From NCBI RefSeq assembly GCF_007830295.1, contig NZ_VLKC01000002.1:2593046-2657045 (forward strand): 64,000 bases of DNA, given 5' to 3'. The translations under genes were made by a program, and so were the position numbers. The notes beneath the pieces were generated by a model. That model was not told where the DNA came from, did no database searches, and worked only from the letters and a program-made list of their open reading frames with translations. Position 1 is the stretch's first letter. Each line of letters begins with the position of its first letter. Below are positions 8,291 through 16,263 of the stretch, in pieces. This DNA comes from Sporomusa sp. KB1. GTDB taxonomy: Bacteria > Bacillota > Negativicutes > Sporomusales > Sporomusaceae.

Positions 8291-10297
8291 ATGTCACTGG
8301 TATTGGGAATAGATACCGGCGGAACTTATACCGATGGCGTGGTTGTGGAGCTTAGGAGCAAACAGATACTAAAGAAGGCCAAGGCATTGACGACCCGTGA
8401 AAATCTATCTATTGGCATTCGGAATTGTATTGCGAATTTGGACTTTGAGGATTTTAAGAAAATCAGTGTGGTTTCGCTGTCAACTACGTTGGCAACCAAT
8501 GCAATTGTCGAAGGTCGCGGCTGTGAGGTAGGTCTGTTGATGATTGGCTATGATCCAAGGGGTTCTCTCCCGGTAAAACATTCTTATGTTTTACCGGGAG
8601 GACACAATCTCAAAGGGCGTCCCAACGCCGAACTGGATGTAGAGAAAACCCGCCAAGCTATTGACGAACTAAAAGGTAAGGTGGATGCGGTAGCTATTTC
8701 GGGATATCTTAGCGTAAGGAATCCTGAACATGAAATTGCTGTAAGAGGAATGGTAAGCGAGATTTTGGATCTTCCGGTGGTATGTGCCCACCAGTTAACG
8801 ACTTCCTTGGGCTTCCATGAAAGAACCGTTACGGCAGTTCTTAACGCGCGTTTAATTCCGATCATCACCGAATTGATTGAATCCGTAAAAAAGGTGCTTA
8901 ACGAAAAAGGGATAGAAGCACCCATCATGGTTGTTAAGGGAGACGGGTGTATGATGGGGGAAGCGTTAGCCCGTGAAAAACCGATTGAGACCATTCTCTC
9001 GGGACCTGCTTCCAGTATCATAGGCGGAACCTTCCTTACCCAGTCTGCTGATGCACTTGTGCTTGATATGGGGGGGACCACGACTGATATTGCCATTTTA
9101 AAAAACGGAGTGCCTAAAATCAACCAGGAAGGGGCAACTGTCGGCGGTTGGCTCACACGGGTGCAAGCCGCACAAATATATACTTATGGTTTAGGTGGCG
9201 ACAGCTATATTCAAGCTGGCAGAGACGGTGAAATTAAGGTAGGTCCCCAACGGGTATGGCCGTTATGTGTTGTTGGCTACCAATATCCATATTTGGTCGA
9301 TGAACTAAAATTGAACTTTGAGAAAACTTATGACCTTATGTTTGCCCAGGCAACAGATTGCTTCATGTTTCTTAAGGATAGTACTCATGAAGTATTGAAT
9401 GACCAGGAAAAACAGGTAATTGAAATTCTTCAAGCCGGTCCAAGAAGTCTGTTTTACCTAACTCAACGGATGGATATTGATCCTAATCTTCTCAACCTGC
9501 AACACCTTGTCAACCTAGGGGTACTTGCCAGGATATCGCTTACTCCCAGTGATCTTCTGCATGCCAGGGGAACTTACCACCAATGGAACCGGGAAGCGGC
9601 GGAAATAGGTGTAGAGGTTTTGGCAAACCGGATGGGAAAAAGCTCGAATGAGTTTATACATCTGGCCTCTGAAAAAATAATCAATGACCTTTGCATTACC
9701 TGTCTTCAGAGTCTCGTAGGCTGTGATGAGCAAAGCATTAGGATAAAAAACACACCAGAGGTTATGTATTTTATCCAAAAAGCCTTATCACCCCAACAAG
9801 ATCAGAGTTTGGACTGTTCTTTTAAAATCAATATGCCGATTATTGGTATCGGAGCCCCGGTGGAGGCCTGGCTGCCGGCTGTGGCTGAAAAAATGAATAC
9901 TGGCTTGATTATTCCGGAGCATGCGGAAGTAGCCAATGCTGTGGGAGCCGCAACCGGTAAAATCATGGAAACAGTAAAAGTATTGATCAAACCCGGCGAA
10001 AAAGATGGAACCTATTTGCTGCATGCCCCTTGGGAGTACAAAATGTTTGAAAATTTGGAAAATGCAGTGGCTTATGCTCTGGATTCGGCCAAAAAACAAG
10101 CTATGCTGGCTGCAGGTAAAGCGGGAGCAAAAGAGTTTGAGCTGGTAGTAAACCATCAGGATAAATATGCTCAGTCCGGTATGATAGAAAAAGATCTTTA
10201 CATTGAATCACTTATCGAAATAACTGCCGTAGAACGTCCGGAATGGGAAAGGGAAGAAATAAAAGAGAAATTTTTTGTGGATATGCAGGATTTATAA
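8291..10297 (+). CDS. Hydantoinase/oxoprolinase-family ASKHA protein
   Basis: 668 residues. The N-terminus VLGIDTGGTYTDGVVV and the block LDMGGTTTDIAIL near residue 260 are ATP-binding motifs of the HyuA/OplA (ASKHA) family. IPEHAEVANAVGAA near residue 545 is a further family signature. Relatives often sit in MttB/corrinoid clusters of acetogens, but unlike RamA-type activators this protein has no iron-sulfur domain at the N-terminus. Its task might be ATP-dependent corrinoid activation or hydrolysis of a cyclic amide. It closes the methyltransferase operon, 16 bases after copy 2. Confidence 0.7.
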   Translation: MSLVLGIDTGGTYTDGVVVELRSKQILKKAKALTTRENLSIGIRNCIANLDFEDFKKISVVSLSTTLATNAIVEGRGCEVGLLMIGYDPRGSLPVKHSYVLPGGHNLKGRPNAELDVEKTRQAIDELKGKVDAVAISGYLSVRNPEHEIAVRGMVSEILDLPVVCAHQLTTSLGFHERTVTAVLNARLIPIITELIESVKKVLNEKGIEAPIMVVKGDGCMMGEALAREKPIETILSGPASSIIGGTFLTQSADALVLDMGGTTTDIAILKNGVPKINQEGATVGGWLTRVQAAQIYTYGLGGDSYIQAGRDGEIKVGPQRVWPLCVVGYQYPYLVDELKLNFEKTYDLMFAQATDCFMFLKDSTHEVLNDQEKQVIEILQAGPRSLFYLTQRMDIDPNLLNLQHLVNLGVLARISLTPSDLLHARGTYHQWNREAAEIGVEVLANRMGKSSNEFIHLASEKIINDLCITCLQSLVGCDEQSIRIKNTPEVMYFIQKALSPQQDQSLDCSFKINMPIIGIGAPVEAWLPAVAEKMNTGLIIPEHAEVANAVGAATGKIMETVKVLIKPGEKDGTYLLHAPWEYKMFENLENAVAYALDSAKKQAMLAAGKAGAKEFELVVNHQDKYAQSGMIEKDLYIESLIEITAVERPEWEREEIKEKFFVDMQDL

Positions 10298-10345
10298 GGG
10301 CGATGGGTTTCAATACAATCTATCCTAGGCTAAGTTAGATAACCG

Positions 10346-10424
10346 CTGCCACAGTCAGCGCCTGCGACGGTATGTTTTGCGCAAACTGGGCGGTACCACG
10401 CTTTAACAGGTCTGGCTGTGGTAG
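10346..10424 (+). other. Structured leader with T-box-like sequence
   Basis: The arms CTGCCACAGTCAG (10346-10358) and CTGGCTGTGGTAG (10412-10424) pair almost fully. Between them TGGGCGGTACCACG (10387-10400) resembles the T-box antiterminator bulge that binds the tRNA 3' end. The following gene is a ProX/YbaK-type tRNA editing homologue, which makes a tRNA-sensing leader conceivable. I cannot identify a specifier loop or a terminator, so a true T-box is doubtful. Confidence 0.3.
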
Positions 10425-10562
10425 TGATATTAACCTGTATCCGGGTGCGAAAAGACTTCTTGTACCTGTTGTGTGAGCGTGGCTTGCCACAAAGGTTGTC
10501 ATATGCATCGCTAACAATGAGTAATACGGAAACAATATTGCCGGCTAAAAGGAGTTACGGTG

Positions 10563-11066
10563 ATGGAACAAGACGAAAAGGTGTTTCAGGTATTAAATGA
10601 ATTAAATATTTCATACCAACTTTATCAGCATCCGCCTGTATATACGGTAGAGGAGTGGAATCAATATATTGGCGGCGAAGATGGCGTTATGTGCAAAAGC
10701 CTTTTTTTGCGGAACCAGAAAGGCAATAGGCATTTCCTGGTGGTTGCCGACCATTCAACTGCTGTTAACCTGAAGGTCTTGGCAGAACTTTTAGCTGAAA
10801 AACAGTTAAGTTTTGCTTCTGAAAAGCGGCTTGAACAATATCTGGGGTTATCGCGAGGGGCGGTCTCTCCTTTCGGATTATTAAACGATGATAACAAAGA
10901 AGTCACTGTTGTGCTCGACGCAAGTATAAAAAGATATAGCAGCATGAAACTTCATCCTAATATAAATACGGAAACTGTTACTATTTCCTATAGCGATTTG
11001 GGAAAATTTATTCAATGGCGTGGAAATAAATTGCTGGACATTAATCTGCAGCCAACTCACGCATAA
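10563..11066 (+). CDS. ProX/YbaK-family aminoacyl-tRNA deacylase-like protein
   Basis: 167 residues from ATG 10563, five to ten bases after AAAGGAG. The fold is that of the YbaK/ProX (prolyl-tRNA editing) family: HPPVYTVEE near residue 20, CKSLFLRN near 41, and SPFGLLND near 100. Members hydrolyse mischarged Ala-tRNA(Pro) or Cys-tRNA(Pro); related proteins also appear in amino acid reductase clusters of clostridia. It stands between the methyltransferase operon and the first BCCT gene and ends just before a decayed grdA. The substrate is not determined. Confidence 0.75.
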   Translation: MEQDEKVFQVLNELNISYQLYQHPPVYTVEEWNQYIGGEDGVMCKSLFLRNQKGNRHFLVVADHSTAVNLKVLAELLAEKQLSFASEKRLEQYLGLSRGAVSPFGLLNDDNKEVTVVLDASIKRYSSMKLHPNINTETVTISYSDLGKFIQWRGNKLLDINLQPTHA

Positions 11067-11080
11067 AATGAAGACCAATA

Positions 11081-11187
11081 GATCCCCAGGTGTAGGAAGA
11101 ACAAACCAGTATGATGAAATGGTGCTGGATGTGGACAACATCGTCAAAGAGATGAAATCCATTCGCGATCAGTACTGCAAGTTTTAG
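11081..11187 (+). pseudogene. 3' remnant of a third grdA
   Basis: This stretch matches the last 35 or so codons of both intact grdA genes (for example GATCCCCAGGT, GTGCTGGATGTGGACAAC and ATCCATTCGCGATCAGTACT). It carries an in-frame TAG where the others have TAT and has lost one G in the ATGATGGAAATG run. The frame recovers to end in [12 protein letters not shown]. There is no start, no UGA site and no leader hairpin. As with the intact copy at 13175, a BCCT gene follows directly, which points to an old duplication of a grdA-transporter pair. Confidence 0.85.
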
Positions 11188-11205
11188 GAAGGGGAAGGAT
11201 AATTT

Positions 11206-12696
11206 ATGTCAAATGGCCAAGGCTCACAAAACCGCTCTGTTTTATACGTTTCGGCGACTGTATCCCTGCTGTTTGTAGCATTTAGTATGTTCCTGCCCGT
11301 TCAAATGGGCAAAGCAGCTAATGCCCTGTTAGCATTTTTAACTACTAATTTTGGCTGGCTGTATCTTATGTCGGTATTTATCTTTGGCGTGACTGTTTAT
11401 GGTATTGCTTTTAGCCGCTTTGGTCAAATCAAGCTTGGTCAAGATGACGAGAAGCCGGAATTCACCGATTTCCAGTGGTTTACCATGCTGTTTGGCAGTG
11501 GTATGGGGATAGGTCTGGTCTTTTGGTCGATTGCGGAACCGATGACGCATTATATGTTTCCCCCTGTTGGTCAGGGCGGAACTGCGGAAGCCATGTTCTT
11601 AGCCATGCGGCTTGTATTTAATGATTTTGGTATCCATGTCTGGCTTATTTATGGGATTTGCGGTTTAGCTCTGGCATATTTCCAGTTCCGGAAGGGTCTG
11701 CCTTGTATGATCAGCTCGGCTTTTTATCCGCTTTTGGGTGAGAACATTTACGGACCTATCGGTAAGGCCATTGATATTCTGGCGGTATTTGCCACTATAT
11801 TTGGTGTGGCTACAAGTTTGGGTTTAGGTTCCAGTCAGATTGCCACCGGTTTGCAGTATATCTGGGGGATTCCGGCGTCACCGGGTATGGTTGCTGTCAT
11901 TATTGCGGTAATCACGGGGATATTCACCCTGGCCACTGTCTCCGGACTGCATAAGGCTATGCAGCTTGTTGCCGATATCAAGGTTTGGCTTTCGATTGTG
12001 TTCATGGTATTTATTTTCTTGTTTGGCGGTGCGGTTTTCCAATTGAATTTGTTTAATCATACGCTTGGCGATTACCTGCAGAACTTTGTCGGCCAGACTC
12101 TGTGGATGGGTAATATTGACTGGGTCCAAGCGTGGCCGGTGTTTTACAGGGCCTGGTATATTGCCTGGGCGGCGTTTGTCGGTCAATTCATAGCCCGGGT
12201 CTCCAGAGGGCGCAGTATACGTGAATTCATTCTTGCTGTAACCTTGCTCCCCGCTGGCTTTAGCTTCATTTGGTTGGCGATATACGGAGGGGCGGCCTTC
12301 CAGCTGGATGCTGTGACCAATGGGGCCATTCAGGCAGTCGTTAAAGCGGATTATACAACAGCCCTGTTTGCCACCCTTAAGTATTTGCCGTTTTATGCGC
12401 TTACCGCTCCGCTGGCGATTGTCCTGATTGTGGCATCATTTGCTGGCGCAGCCAATTCCGCTACCTATGTATTGGGCATGTTGACCTCAGGCGGGGACAT
12501 GAACCCCGGTAAAAAATTGCGCGCTTTCTGGGGTATTGCGCAGGGTGCTGTCACCATTATGTTGATTCTGGTTGGCGGTACTGCGGCCATAAAGACCCTG
12601 CAGACGGCTTCCATCGTCGTAGCTTTCCCTTTCATGCTGATTATGCTGGTCATGTGCTACAGCATATATAAAGCTCTTTCCGGGGAACAGCTGTAA
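11206..12696 (+). CDS. BCCT family betaine/carnitine/choline transporter (copy 1)
   Basis: 496 residues, about 12 membrane segments, RBS GGAAGGGGAAGG. The signature GMGIGLVFWSIAEPM near residue 98 and the segment WTYYIAW-like GWYIAWAAFVGQFIARVSRGR-type block (WYIAWAAFVGQFIARVSRG, about residue 317) are typical of the family. It would bring glycine betaine or a related quaternary amine into the cell for the Grd and MttB enzymes. It is a close paralogue of copy 2. A strong terminator follows, so this gene ends its transcript. Confidence 0.9.
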   Translation: MSNGQGSQNRSVLYVSATVSLLFVAFSMFLPVQMGKAANALLAFLTTNFGWLYLMSVFIFGVTVYGIAFSRFGQIKLGQDDEKPEFTDFQWFTMLFGSGMGIGLVFWSIAEPMTHYMFPPVGQGGTAEAMFLAMRLVFNDFGIHVWLIYGICGLALAYFQFRKGLPCMISSAFYPLLGENIYGPIGKAIDILAVFATIFGVATSLGLGSSQIATGLQYIWGIPASPGMVAVIIAVITGIFTLATVSGLHKAMQLVADIKVWLSIVFMVFIFLFGGAVFQLNLFNHTLGDYLQNFVGQTLWMGNIDWVQAWPVFYRAWYIAWAAFVGQFIARVSRGRSIREFILAVTLLPAGFSFIWLAIYGGAAFQLDAVTNGAIQAVVKADYTTALFATLKYLPFYALTAPLAIVLIVASFAGAANSATYVLGMLTSGGDMNPGKKLRAFWGIAQGAVTIMLILVGGTAAIKTLQTASIVVAFPFMLIMLVMCYSIYKALSGEQL

Positions 12697-12702
12697 GGGT
12701 AG

Positions 12703-12745
12703 CACGGCTTGCGCTTTCGCCAGAGGCTCGGCGCAAGCCGTGTTT
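12703..12745 (+). terminator. Rho-independent terminator after BCCT copy 1
   Basis: CACGGCTTGCGC pairs perfectly with GCGCAAGCCGTG across a 16-base loop and is followed by TTT. It separates the first transporter transcript from the selC-grd island. Confidence 0.85.
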
Positions 12746-12888
12746 ACTGTAAGATATTTGAACAACACAGACTTGTCGATACTTGTTGTCGAATAATGAA
12801 ATAATAAGATTTTTTGCGAAAAAACGTGATATCGTTTGTTTTCTCTGTCTATTGAGTAAAAAACGGCGCAGGTTGTTTAAAATTGATA

Positions 12889-12917
12889 TTGTTTAAAAAT
12901 TGTCAAAATAGTATTAT
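12889..12917 (+). promoter_or_regulatory. Sigma-70-type promoter for tRNA-Sec
   Basis: TTGTTT and TATTAT are separated by 17 bases and lie about 37 bases upstream of the mature tRNA 5' end. The region is AT-rich. A TTGTCGACAA palindrome lies between the promoter and the tRNA (12933-12942). Confidence 0.55.
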
Positions 12918-12953
12918 AAAAAAAGAACGATTGTCGACAAACGACAAAAACAT

Positions 12954-13047
12954 GGAAGCAGAGAGGTACTGGTGTGCCTACCGGTCTTCAAAACCGTGTT
13001 GCGGCCAAGCAGCCGTGGGTGGGTTCGATTCCCATATGCTTCCGCCA
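12954..13047 (+). tRNA. selC: tRNA-Sec (anticodon TCA)
   Basis: The 94-base gene has an acceptor stem GGAAGCA/TGCTTCC, discriminator G and an encoded CCA. The anticodon TCA (12988-12990) reads UGA. A long variable arm and a T arm with GGTTCGATTCC complete the fold. Its length is well above normal tRNAs, as expected for tRNA-Sec. It lies immediately upstream of the first selenoprotein gene of the island, an unusual position for a tRNA gene. Confidence 0.95.
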
Positions 13048-13110
13048 TTTAAAAATCTATGACAACAAACAAAAGAGAACCAGGTGCGGATATCAGAGAA
13101 CTCATAAGTA

Positions 13111-13149
13111 TATTTAACGGTAGCGGCATCAGTCGTAACCGTTTAAATA
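13111..13149 (+). promoter_or_regulatory. Conserved leader hairpin upstream of grdA copy 1
   Basis: TATTTAACGGTAGCGGC pairs with GTCGTAACCGTTTAAATA. The same hairpin with changed loop and partly changed stem bases precedes grdA copy 2 at 19461-19499, at nearly the same distance (26 bases) from the ATG. No T run follows, so it may be an mRNA stability or regulatory element rather than a terminator. Confidence 0.55.
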
Positions 13150-13174
13150 AAATTATACGAGGAGGAATCAGGTA

Positions 13175-13660
13175 ATGTTGCTGAAAGACAGAAAAGTCAT
13201 TATTATTGGCGACAGGGATGGTATACCCGGTCCTGCGATCGCACTTTGTGCTAAGACCGCAGGCGCGGACGTAGTGTTCTCATCGACAGAATGCTTTGTC
13301 TGAACTGCCGCGGGTGCTATGGACCTGGAAAACCAGAAGCGGGTTAAGGAGTTTACGGAGGAATTCGGTGCGGAAAACATCGTAATCCTGCTCGGCGCAG
13401 CCGAGGGTGAGGCGGCAGGACTTGCTGCCGAAACCGTAACTGCTGGCGACCCTACCTTTGCAGGTCCTTTAGCAGGAGTCCAGTTAGGACTGAAAGTGTA
13501 CCATGTATGTGAGCCGGAAGTTAAGGCCGAGTTAGATCCCCAGGTATATGAGGAACAAGTCAGTATGATGGAAATGGTACTTGACGTAGACAGCATTGTT
13601 GACGAAATGAAAGCCATTCGCGATCAATATTGTAAGTTCTTGGAAGGGGGAAATAATTAA
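13175..13660 (+). CDS. grdA: Reductase protein A selenoprotein, copy 1 (Sec at UGA 13301)
   Basis: 161 residues when UGA 13301-13303 is read as selenocysteine 43. The site is [16 protein letters not shown], the C-x-x-U active site of GrdA. ATG 13175 has GGAGGAATCAGGTA upstream. GrdA is the small carrier shared by glycine, sarcosine and betaine reductases: it takes the carboxymethyl group as a selenoether from protein B, delivers a ketene-like acetyl to protein C, and is reduced by thioredoxin. It is nearly identical to copy 2. Its TAA stop shares an A with the ATG of the next transporter. Without Sec decoding it would appear as a truncated N-part plus a separate downstream reading frame. Confidence 0.95.
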
Positions 13661-15207
13661 TGGCAAATGGCCAAGGCTCGCAAGATCGTTCTGTTTTGTA
13701 CGTTTCGGCGACGGTATCTCTGGCGTTTGTTGCATTTAGTATGTTGCTGCCCGCTCAAATGGGCTTGGTAGCTAAAAGTGTATTGGGTTTTTTAACTAGC
13801 AATTTTGGCTGGATGTATCTTCTCTCGGTATTTATCTTTACGGTGACTGTTTATGGTATTGCCCTTAGCCGTTATGGAAAAATCAAACTCGGAAAAGATG
13901 ATGAAAAACCTGAATTTACTGATTTTCAATGGTTTTCGATGCTCTTTGGCGGCGGCATGGGGGTCGGGATGGTCTTTTGGTCAGTCGCTGAACCGATGAT
14001 GCATTACATGTCTCCTCCTGTAGGGCAGGGTGGGACCCCGGAAGCCATGTTACTGGCTATGCGGATTGCATTTAATGATTTTGGAATTCATGTCTGGGTT
14101 ATTTATGTAATTTGTGGCCTGGCGCTGGGATACTTCCAGTACCGCAAAGGTCTTCCGTGTATGATCAGTTCTGCTTTTTATCCAATCCTTGGTGACCGTA
14201 TTTACGGGCCTATCGGTAAGACTATTGATATTCTGGCGGTATTTGCCACTATATTTGGTGTAGCTACCAGTTTGGGTTTGGGCGCCAGTCAGATAGCTAC
14301 CGGTATGCAGTATATTTGGGGGATTCAGTCGTCACCGGGAATGATCGCAATTATTATCGCGATAATGACTGCAATCTTTACCTTTGCTACTGTCTCCGGG
14401 TTGCATAAGGCTATGCAGGCTGTTGCCGATGTCAAGGTCTGGCTTTCGATTGCTTTTATGGTATTTATCTTCCTGTTCGGCGGAGCAGTTTTTATAATGA
14501 ATATCTTTACTCATGCGTTTGGCGATTACCTGCAAAACTTTATCGGACAGAGTTTGTGGATGGGTAACTCCGAATGGGCTCAAGCGTGGCCGGTGTTCTA
14601 TAGGGCCTGGTATATAGCCTGGGCGGCGTTTGTTGGCCAGTTCATTGCCCGGGTTTCCAGGGGACGTACCATTCGTGAATTCGTTCTTGCGGTAACCACT
14701 CTTCCTGCTGGTTTTTGCTGCATTTGGCTGGCGATATACGGCGGAGCTGCCTTTAATCTGGATATGATGACAAATGGCGCTATTCAAGCAGCTGTTAAAG
14801 CGGATTATACAACATCTCTGTTTGTAACTTTGAAGCACTTACCGTTCTATGTAATTACCGCACCTTTGTCGATTATTCTGATTGTGGCCTCTTTCGTAGG
14901 CGCAGCCAACTCCGCTACCTATGTGCTTAGCATGCTGACTTCGGGCGGAGACATGGAGCCTGGTAAAAAACTACGGACTTTCTGGGGTATTGCGCAAGGG
15001 TCTGTTACTATCATGTTGATTCTGGTTGGTGGAACTGCGGCTCTAAAGACCCTGCAGACGGCTTCCATCGCTGCGGCTTTCCCGTTTATGATAGTCATGA
15101 TTGTTATGTGCTACAGCATATATAAAGCACTTTCTGAGGAAGAGTTGGAAATGGTTCAAGCGACTCAGGAGGTTCGGGAGAAAAACAATAACAGTGATGC
15201 ACTTTAA
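13660..15207 (+). CDS. BCCT family betaine/carnitine/choline transporter (copy 2)
   Basis: 515 residues, about 12 membrane segments, with GMGVGMVFWSVAEPM near residue 98. It matches copy 1 along its length and has a longer hydrophilic tail (EELEMVQATQEVREK). It overlaps the grdA stop by one base (TAATG) and has its own SD (GGAAGGGGG), so it is co-translated with GrdA. Substrate is probably betaine, from context. selD follows 17 bases downstream. Confidence 0.9.
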   Translation: MANGQGSQDRSVLYVSATVSLAFVAFSMLLPAQMGLVAKSVLGFLTSNFGWMYLLSVFIFTVTVYGIALSRYGKIKLGKDDEKPEFTDFQWFSMLFGGGMGVGMVFWSVAEPMMHYMSPPVGQGGTPEAMLLAMRIAFNDFGIHVWVIYVICGLALGYFQYRKGLPCMISSAFYPILGDRIYGPIGKTIDILAVFATIFGVATSLGLGASQIATGMQYIWGIQSSPGMIAIIIAIMTAIFTFATVSGLHKAMQAVADVKVWLSIAFMVFIFLFGGAVFIMNIFTHAFGDYLQNFIGQSLWMGNSEWAQAWPVFYRAWYIAWAAFVGQFIARVSRGRTIREFVLAVTTLPAGFCCIWLAIYGGAAFNLDMMTNGAIQAAVKADYTTSLFVTLKHLPFYVITAPLSIILIVASFVGAANSATYVLSMLTSGGDMEPGKKLRTFWGIAQGSVTIMLILVGGTAALKTLQTASIAAAFPFMIVMIVMCYSIYKALSEEELEMVQATQEVREKNNNSDAL

Positions 15208-15224
15208 GCGGAAAGGACCCGGGT

Positions 15225-16256
15225 ATGGATACCAGAAAACTTAATAAGTTCACCACCTGCGGTGGCTGCATTGCCAAGCTGCCACAGGGGCTTCTCAAGA
15301 ATGCTCTTGGTAATATTCCTGCCTTTAGCGATCCTAATTTGCTGGTGGGCTTTGATACGTCAGATGACGGTGCGGTCTACCAACTCCAGGACGATCTGGC
15401 GGTGATCCAAACTTTGGATTTTTTTCCGCCCATGGTTAATGATCCCTATCTGTTTGGCAAGATTGCTGCCGCCAATGCTCTTAGCGATATTTACGCCATG
15501 GGTGGTCAGGTAAAAACAGCCTTGAATATTGTCTGCTTCCCTGAAGATGAGGATCCCGCCATTCTCGGCGCGATCCTCCGCGGCGGAGCAGAAAAAGTGC
15601 AAGAGGCCGGCGGCGTACTTTGTGGAGGTCATTCCATAAACGACAAGGAACCCAAATATGGTCTTTCGGTCACCGGGGTTGTGCATCCTGAACGGATTAT
15701 GCACAACAACCGCTGCCGATTTGGCGATAAGATCGTGTTGACTAAGCCTATCGGCGTGGGGATGGTGACTTCAGCGTATAAGGTGGGGGAAGCCTCCCGT
15801 GAAAGCTACGAACAGGCAGTGGCCGGAATGCAGACCCTTAACAAATACGCGTTTGATATCGCGGCCAGGTACCGCATCCACAGTTGCACCGATGTGACAG
15901 GATTCGGCTTTTTGGGACATCTGAACGAAATGGTTACAAACGATTATTCGATTCGGGTGGACAGTCGGCAGGTGCTGTACATACCGGAAGCGTGGCGGTT
16001 GGCAGAAGAATTTCTGGTTACCGGCGGCGGTCAAAAAAACCGGACATTTCTGCAGGCGAAGGTATGTTTTTATAATGTTCCTCCGGCTATGGAAGAAATA
16101 CTATTTGACCCTCAGACTTCCGGCGGGCTGCTTATCAGCGTGGCTGCAGACGATGCAACTGCACTGCTTGCGGAGTTAAACACTCTGGAGCTTGCTTCCT
16201 GTATTGTAGGTGAAGTGGTGGAGCGCGCGGAGCACAATATTGTCGTATATGGTTGA
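15225..16256 (+). CDS. selD: Selenide, water dikinase
   Basis: 343 residues. SelD makes selenophosphate from selenide and ATP, the selenium donor for Sec-tRNA. The N-terminal TTCGGCIAKLP holds Cys15 and Lys18, which match the catalytic Cys17/Lys20 of E. coli SelD; the second cysteine of the E. coli GCGCK motif is alanine here. No selenocysteine is used. FDTSDDGAVYQL, FGKIAAANALSDIYAMGG and the C-terminal FDPQTSGGLL are family blocks. It sits between the transporter and selB in the same direction, so all are likely one transcript. Confidence 0.95.
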   Translation: MDTRKLNKFTTCGGCIAKLPQGLLKNALGNIPAFSDPNLLVGFDTSDDGAVYQLQDDLAVIQTLDFFPPMVNDPYLFGKIAAANALSDIYAMGGQVKTALNIVCFPEDEDPAILGAILRGGAEKVQEAGGVLCGGHSINDKEPKYGLSVTGVVHPERIMHNNRCRFGDKIVLTKPIGVGMVTSAYKVGEASRESYEQAVAGMQTLNKYAFDIAARYRIHSCTDVTGFGFLGHLNEMVTNDYSIRVDSRQVLYIPEAWRLAEEFLVTGGGQKNRTFLQAKVCFYNVPPAMEEILFDPQTSGGLLISVAADDATALLAELNTLELASCIVGEVVERAEHNIVVYG

Positions 16257-16263
16257 GGTGTAG

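Noticed and set aside
13048..13174. Glycine riboswitch before the grd genes
   Set aside because: I looked for the tandem glycine aptamer pattern before grdX, both grdA genes, grdC and the second protein B pair and saw no match; only simple hairpins are present.
15225..16256. SelD as a selenoprotein
   Set aside because: The catalytic position is a normal Cys codon (TGC at 15267-15269) and no in-frame UGA is present.
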